64,000 nucleotides of DNA from Halichondria panicea (Eukaryota; Porifera; Demospongiae; Suberitida; Halichondriidae): the NCBI RefSeq assembly GCF_963675165.1, contig NC_087391.1, forward strand, positions 1,073,001 through 1,137,000, read 5' to 3'. Position numbers and translations under genes: made by a program. Shown piece by piece: positions 46,101 to 58,100 of the stretch (the stretch's first letter is position 1; every line of letters begins with the position of its first letter). The notes beneath the pieces are model-generated. The model had not been told where the DNA came from. It searched no databases and worked only from the letters and a program-made list of their open reading frames with translations.

Positions 46101-49100
46101 CACAGCTTCTATATGGAACTGAATCCGCCCCTATATAGGAGCAGATAAAAATGTTATAAACCACTCTATGAAATAAAACATGGACTTACTGTCCATGGAT
46201 TTTTGCTTGAAACAGGTAGAGGATTGGGTGTTACTCCCAGTAGTGCTGCTGGACCTTGACCGAATGTTGTGCTCATTTCACTGAGTGGGCAAGTGCTGGG
46301 GGACATTGCACAGTCTGTGAAGAAGTACCCCATACTGGGTCTTGTCTCCAATGATGCACCGAATGGTCTGATGGTCCAACGGAACCTGGTGTCACATCTC
46401 CCCTCTCCTGTGTTGTCACAGTTGATATTTGTGAATGGTAGATCATCACAGCACACTGGTGGTGGTAGCTTGTCAGCACTTGCTACATCACTCAGTGGAA
46501 CAGCACATTCAGCACACAGTCCGGTTGGGTTGGTGTAGTTGACCAAGTTGACTGTCAGTATGAACTCACTTGTTACTGCTCCCTGCATGTATATACAAAC
46601 ATATACAATTATAGTCATTCTTTAAATTTAGTTCACTCACGAAGAGACTCAGAAGAACAAGTGCTAGTAACTTTTCCATAGCTATAGCCTGTTATACAAC
46701 ACTCACATGCATGCCATGCGAGCTATTGTTTTAATTTTAGATACATGTGGCAGTAGTGATCGATATAGCTACATATGGACCTGTTAGTACTCGTATCCCT
46801 ATAGTGTTTAAATACGTGATGGTAGTACTCAGTTGACTTAAGGAGCTTACATTGTCTCTTTCATTGTTAAGATAACCACAATGCGATGTGTACTCATGAA
46901 ATTACATAATGCGAAAATCAAGTTTCAATGATAGCCACTTGGACAATACAATTATAGTGTACATTTCCTGAGATTTTAACACTATTACATAAGAGTGTAC
47001 GTGATATATATACAAACACAGTTATGTAACATGTGCATGGTTGTGATAGTGTATTTTAGTTACTGTTCTCTGAAAGTATAATAAGTATTAGAGTCATTTT
47101 AATTAGATATCACATAGTCATAAACAGAAGATTGTTCGTCTTCATAATTTTTCTCATTTTGGTTGCCATGATCTGCTGCCTTGTCACTATACACTAACTC
47201 AATGCCACCGGCTGTAGTCCTGCCAGGAGTGCCCACTCCATACCCTGTATTCTCTACCACCTCAATGTCCGCTGTGTCTGTGTGGGAGGGGATTTTCAGT
47301 ACATGTATTTGATAGTTTGCTGTAAGATTAATTCTTACAGTATTAATGCCATGTAGTTTACGCATAAAAGTGACCAAACTCTTGTGTAATCATACATTTT
47401 AAGTGAAAGTATAGTTTGATGCCCCAGGGCGTACCTATGTTGAATGTGTTTTCTTTTCCTCTTGTTTTGATGTAGACCCCCAGTATGGCAATGGTCATCA
47501 CTAGTGCGAGTATCACAAACAGTAGCACACCGATCACGCCTCCAAAGGTGGCAGATGACACTGACAGATCTGCAATTGTATATGGCATAGTTATATAGTA
47601 TTCATTGTGCTATCACAAACCTACAATATAGTGTTGGGTGTGTTTGCTTGTAATTTCTTGTTGTTAGTGTACTTTTAATGTATATATAATTCTTAATTGT
47701 GGCCAGTTTCTTTTGTAGACTAAGCCTCTAAAATAAGACACTATACATTACGGTGCTCACCTAGTATGCACTCTTCTCCCGAGTAACCAGGGATACAGGT
47801 GGTGCATTTGGTGGAGATGTTCCTCCCAGTGAGACACACACTGCAGTCATAGTTACTATCCCAACCAGGCACACAAGTGGAGCAATCTGTACTTTTATCG
47901 TAGTTATCTTTACATTCGTTCGGGTCTTTCCCGGGAGAAAGGCATGTTTGACAGAGTGTTGCTGGGTCCCCTCCTGGTAGAGCACACACACTGCAGTCTG
48001 TATCAGTGAACCTGTTTGGTTGTAGACAGAGGGAGCAGTTAGTGATTGGGTCTCTGTTGGGTAGGCAACTAGTACAGTCCAAGGTGATGTCCCAGCCTGG
48101 TAGACACTGAGTGCAGTTGGTAGAGGGATCTCTGTTGGGTAGGCACTGGATGCAGTTGGTAGAGGGGTCTCTGTTGAGTAGACACTGGGTGTAGTTTGTT
48201 AGTGTATCAAATAAGTTAAAACAGGCTGTGCAGTTGATGGTTGGGTCATAGTTGGTCTGTACGCAAGTGGAGCAGCCAGTAGTAATATCCCGGCTGTAGA
48301 GGCAGTCGTTGCAGGCTACAAGAGGTGAAGGGTCTAATCGGTTATCAGTACATGTTAGAGTGCCATCAGCTTGACATGTCGCCACTCGTGGATTGTTCTG
48401 AGGTGTTGTGGTACAGTCAGGTCCACAGAAACCGGGAGAGCACTCGACTCTGAAACTCATGGTCATGTGAGATATGTTGTGGAATCCAGTGAACGTCATC
48501 TCCTCTGTGAAGTCTGCTCCAAGTTGGAGGTTGTCCAGGTCAATCAACAGACTGTCTATTATGTTCGGTAGTCCACTATCAACGGCTGCTATGAAGAACT
48601 GAATCCGCCCCTATAGAAGGCAGGTAAAATCAAACCACTCCATGAAAAAAACATTAACTTACTGTCCATGCATTAAAAGTTGTGCTTGAAACAGGTAGAG
48701 GATTGAGTGTTACCCCCAGTAGTGCTGTTGGACCTTGACCGAATGTTGTGCTCATTTCATTGAATAGGCAAGTGCTGGGGGACATTGTACAGTCTGTGAA
48801 GCTGTACCCCATACTGGGTCTTGTCTCTTGTGATGCACCAAATAGTCTGATGGTCCAACGGAACCTGGTGTCACATCTCTCCTCTCCTGTGTTGTCACAG
48901 TTGCCAGATTTGAATGGTAGTTCATCACAGCACACTGGTATTGTGTCTGTAGGATGGCTTGTATTCAGCGGTCTCTGACATTCAGCACACAGTCCGGTTG
49001 GGTTGGTGTAGTTAACCAAGTTGACTGTCAGTATGAACTCACTTGTTACTGTTCCCTGTGTACACATACACATAAATGCATTTTACAGTAAAATATTCAC

Positions 49101-52100
49101 TTACGAAGAGACTCAGAAGAATAAGTGCTAGTAACTTTTCCATAGCTATAGCTATAGTCAGACTATACTGATATGATTTTGGGTGTGTGTTTTTTTATAG
49201 TGGTGTTTCAGTTGCATGCATTTCTATAATTATAGTAAATTTAAGACATGCATAATTATTCATGTGCTTGTATATCCCATGCATGCATGTGTATAACTCA
49301 GTTGACTTTCATTGTCTCTTTCATTGTTGACATAAACTGCAATGCACTGTATTGAGCCATAAGTTTTTTGATAGCTTTCTGTGTTTGATAGTGTGTATAT
49401 AATAAGTTCCTGCATGAGTTCTGATCACATACTGCATGATCATTATAAGTTGCGTAATAACGTAATATACAAGCTTTTGTTGCCCAGTGAGTGGGCAGAT
49501 CAAAGCAATCCAGTGCTCTGTATATATGGCATGTTGCATCACTACCATAGCAACCATATATTGCATGCACTGCATTATATGGCATAATGCACTGGGATTA
49601 TAATTATGCACTTGCACTGTGTGTAAATGCAGAGAAAGAAATCTACTTATGGGACTTTTTTTTAGTGATCATGCACAGCTCCGACTGGAAGAGACTTGGC
49701 ACATCCAAATGTTCGCTGGTTAGTAGTCCCATAGCCACCTATTGGGGTGTGTGCAGTTATTTAGAATCTATCTCGTTTTGTTCGTGCATTATAAGTACTT
49801 TTAGCTGACAATTATTGACGTTTGACGAAATTCGGTAGCTTACTGTACTCGCCTAGTCTGCACTCTTCTCCCGAGTAACCATGGATACAGGTGGTGCAGT
49901 CTGTGGACATGTTCCTCCCAGTGAGACACACACTGCAGTCATAATGAAAGCACCGCGGGTGCATGCTGATGCCTCGGTGGAGGTGCCAAAGCTACATAAC
50001 ATAAAGCTACTAATAGCGTTTATACACACATTATATCATTATTATCATGAATATTAATGTTGATGAACATTTTTGCATTGATTAATTTTGCTGCATGCAG
50101 GCAGAATCCAGACTCAAAGAGTGGGTAATGATCGACCATGATTGTTGTTAAAAACGATTGATACCAAAACCTAATGCCAAATTAATGGCTGCATAAGTAG
50201 AGCTTTGCAGCTCTCTTCTCACTCTTGCAGCTACCAATAGCTAGCTAGCTTTCTAGTGCAGAGCTATACCTACTATATAAGTAGAGTATATAGCAACACT
50301 CCATAGACAAGTTTTGCTACGCACTCTTCTGAAAAGGCTGCAATGGGATTCTAAGTAGGTATAACTCGAGAACGAAGCATTATTTGCAAATCCACAAATT
50401 AAACAAGTGAACATGACTAGAAGCCTATAGAAACTCTTACTTGCACTCGATTGATCATTGAGCAGCTGTAGCAGTCTACACAGACACACAGACACACAAA
50501 CACACTACCGTATACCTCGCTTGCGCATGTGCACCGAGGCATAATTACTGTCCCAACCAATCTGTACTTTTATCGTAGTTTTCTTTGCTGGTACACATAC
50601 ACACATGCATATACAACAGTCATTCTTTACAGGTAAGTATTCACTTACGAAGAGACTCAGAAGAAAAGATGTTAGTCCATATAACTAGCCAGATTCTTAC
50701 AGATGTCACGGGGGCTATATATACTGCTTTGATTTGGGTGTGTCAGTATCTAGTATAGTGCATGTTCAGTATAGAGATTATGAATATAGATAATTATTCA
50801 TGTGCTTATATCCCAGCTCGACTCATGTGGGCACACCAACAGCTGATTTGTTCACTGCTTGTACTCTATGTCCAGTAGTGAGTTCATGCATGTATATAAC
50901 TCAGTTGACTTTGAAGTGCTTATTATTATATATAATTATTTTCTCTTTCATGTTGATTTAAACTGCAATGCAGAGTCTCTAATATGATATCATTTTAACT
51001 CTGTGTTTGCTATAGTGTGCAGTTCTTCAGTTCTATATAGTCAGTCGCATAAGAATATACTGTAAAAAACACAGTTCACCACAAGCTTAGATATTCACAC
51101 TCAGATTGTAGTTTCTGCATGTATACCGTATAGCGGGAAATTTTCGCGGGTGCACATTTTCGCTGTTTGACTGGAGAGCCCCATTCGCATTTCAATGCCA
51201 GGAAACCACACGCACTAATAGCTTTGCATGTGAAATACTTGTGCGTGGGAGTTTTAATTTTCACATCAACTGCGCTGCCCTTGAAAAATGCGAAATTGTG
51301 TACCTCATGAACATTTTTTAAGTATATTATTTCTTCACATTTGGCTGGCTTGCATGATCGTGGTCACATTTCTCAATACAGTATTGACGTTCAGCACACA
51401 GTCTGGTTGGGTTGGTGTAGTTGATGAAATTCACTGACAGCATGCACACACCTATAAATATGTATCAAATATATAGTTACGCTACACTTTTGTATGGGCT
51501 TTTACATAGGTGAAAGACAACTCACTGATGTGAAACGTGCGTGCACAGATTTCCTATCTCCAAAGCAAAACAACGTAATCTTCATGCCAGGCCTATATAC
51601 CTATACAGCTATACATGCATAGTACGCTCTCACCTCTTATTAATCATATCATGTGACATCACCAACCACTCTATGATAGTTCGAATTCAAAACTGCTGCT
51701 TATGATTCAGTTATACAACTTATTGTACAATGTCTATACTATATAGATGCATGTACATGCACACATGCAGTGATGTTGTGTATTCGTAATTAAGGTGCGT
51801 GGTTGCATGGTTTCAATTACTGCACATGATGTGTCCTCAAAGAGCATTATAAAAACAACGTATTACAGTTACTATATGCAGTCGTTTTTAAGATATGTAG
51901 GAATAAACAGAAGATTCTTCATCAATTTTGTATTCGTTTTGCTCAGGCTGTTTGCCAGGGTATGCTGCTACATTACTATACCCTAGGTCCAGCTCAATGC
52001 CAGCGGTTGTAGTCGTGTCAGGAGTGCCCACTCCATACCCTGTATTCTCTACCACCTCAAAGTCCGCTGTGTCTGTGTGGGAGGGGATATTTAGTACATG

Positions 52101-55100
52101 TATAATTACTGTTTGCTGTACATTTCATTATTGCAGTAGGTACTGAATTGCTAAGTAAGTTAATGCATCAAAGGGACCAAACTCTTGTATACATGTTGAA
52201 GTGAAAGTATAGTTTGCTAATAATATTATTGATGCCCCAGGGTATACGTACCTGTGTTTTCTTTTCCTCTTGTTTTGATGTAGACCCCCAGTATGGCAAT
52301 GGTCATCACTAGTGTGAGTATCACAAACAGTAGCACACCGATCACGCCTCCAAAGGTGGCAGATGACACTGATAGATCTGCAAGTGTATATAGCATAGCA
52401 TATTATTACCTGAGGCGTGTGGGTGGCCACGGGTATAGTAGTCCGTTGGTTTATTTGTTTGTCTGTGTGTGACATGTGAGTCTATACTCACCTGGATGCC
52501 ATAGCACTGCGTTTACAGCATGGATGCCTCCACACAACAAGTTATTAGTTTAATAGTGGCAGATTTTGATTAAAGCTTCGTCGTCGTATAAAAGCGAGCA
52601 AAAGCTAAGAAGCTAACTTGCCTCTACACGCGACCTTTATTCGAGGTAGATCTACAATTTGCAGCTGAAGTGTTTCTTTCCGGTCTCTCTTTGTTGCTTC
52701 TTTAACTGAACACTCCTCTGGTTTTTATAGATATATTTTATCTCCCTCACAGCCGAGGGTTAGCACTTCAGTGCTCTAGTTATTTTGTGTTTTTATAGAA
52801 GTGTGTACTCTGGAAAGTATAGATGTACTATATGCTCAAATTGTGGCCAGTGTATTCTTGAGACTATAATTTTTATGTGACTCTAAAATTCATGATGGCT
52901 TATAACAATACGAAAGCCTCTTTATTTGATGTAGGCCACACTTTGAGCATATATCATGGTATACTCACCTAGTAGGCAGTCTTCTCCCGAGTAACCAGGG
53001 ATACAGGTGGTGCAGTTGGTGGAGATGTTCCTTCCAGTGAGACACACACTGCAGTCATAGTTACTGTCCCAACCAGGCACACAAGTGGAGCAATCTGTAC
53101 TTTCATCGTAGTTATCTTTACAGGTACAATTGTTGTTCGGGTCTTTCCCGGGAGAAAGGCATGTTTGACAGAGTGTTGCTGGGTCCCCTCCTGGTAGAGC
53201 ACACACACTGCAGTCTGTATCAGTAAACCTGTCTGGTTGTAGGCAGAGGGAGCAGTTGGTGACTGGGTCTCTGTTGGGTAGGCAACTAGTACAGTCCGAG
53301 GTGATGTCCCAGCCTGGTAAACACTGGGTGCAGTTGGTAGAGGGATCTCTGTTCGGTAGACACTGAGTGCAGTTGGTAGAGGAATCTCTGTTGGGTAGAC
53401 ACTGAGTGCAGTTTGTTGTGGGGTCAAAATTGTCATAGCAAGTTAGACTACCATCAGCTCGACATTCGACCACTCTGGGATCAGTTATATTTGTTGTGGT
53501 ACAGTTAGGTCCACAGAAACCAGGAGAGCACTCGACTCTGAAACTCATGGTCATGTGAGATATGTTGTGGAATCCAGTGAACGTCATCTCCTCTGTGAAG
53601 TCTGCTCCAAGTTGGAGGTTGTCCAGGTCAATCAACAGACTGTCTATTATATTCGGGAGTCCAGTATCCACAGCTTCTATGAAGAACTGAATCCGTCCCT
53701 ACAGAAAAATTTCAAAAACCACCACATGGAGAAAAGCATAATCTTACCGTCCACGTAATAAAATCTGTTCCAAAAACAGGTAGAGGATTTTCTGTTACTC
53801 CCAGTAGTGCTGTTGGACCTTGACCGAATGTTGTGTTCATTTCACTGAATGGGCAAGTGCTGTGGAAACTGTTACAGTTGGTAAAAAAGTAGGGAGGGTT
53901 GACAGCATTGGGTATACTGGGGGGTCTTGTCTCTAGTGATGCACCGAATGGTCTGATGATCCAACGGAACCTGGTGTCACATCTCTCCTCTCCTGTGTTG
54001 TCACAGGTGGTGTTTCTGAGTGGTAGATCATCGCAGCACACTGGTACTAACTGGTCAGCATTTGCTACATCACTCAGTGGAACAGCACATTCAGCACACA
54101 GTCCGGTTGGGTTGGTGTAGTTGACCAAGTTGACTGTCAGTATGAACTCACTTGTTACTGTTCCCTGTGTAACATATATACACATACACATGCACATACA
54201 ATAGTCATTCTTTACAGTAAATATTCACTTACGAAGAGACTCAGAAGAATAAGTGCTAGTAAATTTTCCATATAGTTAGCTATTCTCATGCACACGCTAT
54301 ATTGTATAAGTGTGTCCGTAGTGGTGATAGCTGCATTTATAGATACTGTAATGTGAATAGAAATGTTCATGCTTGCACCCCATGCATGCATGTGTAGTTA
54401 TCTTAAATTGCTTTCATTGTTGTTTCTTTCATTTTTAACTGAAACTGCACAGTAAAAAAACAGATTCGTTATAATAACATAAAACATCTCAAATAAAATG
54501 CATCATTTGAAATTTAATGTAGAAATGACATAAATTTCTGTCATTTCTACATTAAATTTCAAATGATGCATTTTATTTGAGATGTTTTATGTTATTATAA
54601 CGAATCTGTTTTTACTGTGTGAAACTGCAATACACTGTCTTAAACTAGTGCCATACATTTTATGGTACATTTTATGATAGCTGTCTGCATGTGTTTGCTA
54701 TAGTGTGTGTAGTTTCTGCGTTATATGATTATTAAGTCGTATATAAGAACGCATACAATATACAAACACAGTACACAACAAGCTTATAGTTACACATTCA
54801 GATTGTAGTTTCTGTACGTATAGCCTATTCTTCTGCTCTCTGGCTCTCTTTTTCCTCCTTCTGCTCAGTGCTCTCCCCGTTTAATTCTTCGCTGAGCTCC
54901 ACCACTCCTCTGCTGTCTCCAATGGTGACATGAGTCTTTGCTGCTGCTCCATTCTTGTCCAGCTCATAGTCTTCTGTGTGTGTAACACTGATGTAATACA
55001 TAGTCTGAAAGCTTCACCTGCTGTTAGCAGGAAAGTTCCACCCACTATAATAATACTAGCTGCATAAACATGCATGGGTTTGTGTAAACAGAGTCATGTG

Positions 55101-58100
55101 ATTGTTAAGGTTTACCGGGAGTGTACATGCACCTTAATTGAAACCTTTATAGACCTGCCAAAAATGTATTACCTCCCCTTGACAGTTATTCCTAATAAGC
55201 CACATTGTATTGCTACGTACATAGATATAGGTACACATGTATGCATCCCCTGTATACGTATATACCTGTGTTTTTATTACGATTATTGTACCTGATCTCT
55301 GGTAGGATTCTCTCCTGTAACAACACACCAGTAAGGTGACCATGATAGCCAGTGTTATGACCACAAACAATAGGACGCCGATAACAGTACCATAGGCAGC
55401 ATTCAACTTGACTGTGTCTACAGGTGGAGGGGCTGGGAGACAAAACATGTTTTTAGCAACAGGAAAAAATAGATTATTAATTTAGTGTATTCTCACCTCT
55501 TAATGCTATTAGTACGCATTCTTCTCCCGAGTAACCAGGGATACAGGTGGTGCAGTCTGTGGACATGTTCCTCCCAGTGAGACACACACTGCAGTCATAG
55601 TTACTGTCCCAACCAGGCACACAAGTGGAGCAATCTGTACTTTCATCGTAGTTATCTTTACAGGTACAATTGTTGTTCGGGTCTTTCCCGGGAGAAAGGC
55701 ATGTTTGACAGAGTGTTGCTGGGTCTCCTCCTGGTAGAGCACACACACTGCAGTCTGTATCAGTGAACCTGTCTGGTTGTAGGCAGAGGGAGCAGTTGGT
55801 GACTGGGTCTCTGTTGGGTAGGCAACTAATACAGTCTGAGGTAATGTCCCAGCCTGGTAGACACTGGGTGCAGTTGGTAGAGGCATCTCTGTTGGGTAGG
55901 CAACTAGTACAGTTCGAGGTGATGTCCCTGCCTGGTAGACACTGGATGCAGTTGGTAGAGGGGTCTCTGTTGGGTAGACACTGGCAGTTGGTAGAGGGAT
56001 CTCTGTTGGGTAGACATTGAGTGCAGTTTGTCTGTAGGTCTCTGTTAGGCATACAACTAGCACAATTTGAAAGGATACCCCAGTTGGGGAAGCATGAACT
56101 GCAATTGGTTGAGGGATCTCTGTTAGGTAGACATTGTGTGCAATTTTTTGCCATGTCGTAACCAAGCAGACAGCTCATACAGTTTTCGTTTTTGTTGAAA
56201 TTTGGCTTAGCACAAGTTTCACAGTTTGTATCCATGTTGAAATTTGAGTCCAAGCAGCTGTTGCAGCTTGCCTCAGGGTCTAGTCTGTCATTGATACAAG
56301 TTATGGAACCATCAGCTCGACATTCGGCCACTTGTGGATTGTTCTGAAGTGTGGTGGTACAGTCAGGTCCACAGAAACCAGGAGAGCACTCGACTCTAAA
56401 GCTCATGGTCATGTGAGATATGTTGTGGAATCCATTGAACGTCATCTCCTCTGTGAAGTCTGCTCCAAGTTGGAGGTTGTCCAGGTCAATCAACAGACTG
56501 TCTATTATGTTCGGTAGTCCACTATCAATGGCTTCTATGAAGAACTGTATCCTTCCCTGTGTAATAAATAAATAAGCAATTCCAACCACTCAGTGCTTAA
56601 CTTACTGTCCATGCAGTCGTTTTTGGTATTACTGGTAGAGGATTGGCTGCTACCCCGAGGAAACCTGTTGGACCTTGACCAAATGTTGTGCTCATTTCAC
56701 TGAATGGGCAAGTACTTCCTGACAGGCCATTACAGTTAGTGAAGGAATATGGAGGTGTAGGGGCATTGGGTACACTAACAGGTCTTGTCTCCAGTGATGC
56801 ACCGAATGGTCTGATGGTCCAACGGAACCTGGTGTCACATCTCCCGTCTCCTGTGTTGTCACAGTTGGTGTTTCTGAATGGTTGATCATCACAGCACACT
56901 GGTACTAAATTGTCAGCACTTGCCACATTACTCAGTGGAACAGCACATTCAGCACACAGTCCGGTTGGGTTGGTGTAGTTGATAAAATTGACCGTTAGTA
57001 CATATTCAGCTCTCACAGCAGTCTGCAGTAATGTAGAGTATTGTGGTTGTCCATTGAATTACATGCATTACATGCAATGTATTATAATTATGCAGTCCAT
57101 TACAGTAACTTACAGAAAATAGAGCAACTGCAATGATCACAATTAGTGTTGTTTTAGCCATTCTTTACAGAAGCCTATAGCTACCTCTCTGCTCTCTGTT
57201 CTAGCCTTGTTTGTTTGTCACTGTGGTTCATGAAACTTTAAGCAGCCAATAAGGTGTGGCTCAATTAATTTTCGATCACTTAGTGGTCGAGACCATACAT
57301 ATTTTATGCCAACTGCTGTAGACTACACCTGTTTTTGTCATGTATACAAGAACAACGAGAGAAACTGACAACCGACACCGATCGGTTTACACAATGCGCA
57401 CCCTTTCAAATGTATTGTTGTCCACAGTCTAATTATTCATGGATGTCTAAGTACGTCTGCAATGCATACCAATCATGCCAATAGAAAGAAAATCTTATAT
57501 TTTTGTGGCTTTTACCATTGAATGAGTAATTTTAAAGTTCCTCTTTTGTTTAGTATTTATTACATGTTCACGTGTAGGCAGGAACCATGCAACCAGGAAC
57601 CATGCAATCATTCTTTCATTAGTTACGTATCCCCGTTGCACATACCACATTCTCCATGCCAACAAACTACTAAACTACAAATTTAGACCCTCTTACATGT
57701 ACGTACATGTTGGACCATAGCCAAGCAAAACCTCTTGTATAATTAAAATTAACTTTTCTTACAGAAGGTGATTGCTCAGCACTTCCTTGCCAGAGTACTC
57801 TGTCTGATCATATGGCCAGCTGTCATCTACATGACTATCTTTGCTTTCCATCTCATGGTGCTTAGCAACAGTGGCAATGGAGATGGGTTCTTCTCATCTG
57901 AGTTCCAGTCCATGTTGGTAGGGAATGAGCTCTACGATCACAAGGTCCCGGAGTGTGAGTTTGGTTAATTATTTATTAATAATAATCATTATTATGTAAT
58001 ACCCACAAGTCAGTCATAAACAAGTCATACAACAGTCATAAACAAATGAAACATACACAACAAATGTGTATTGCATATTGAGTACCTAGTACTTCAATAG

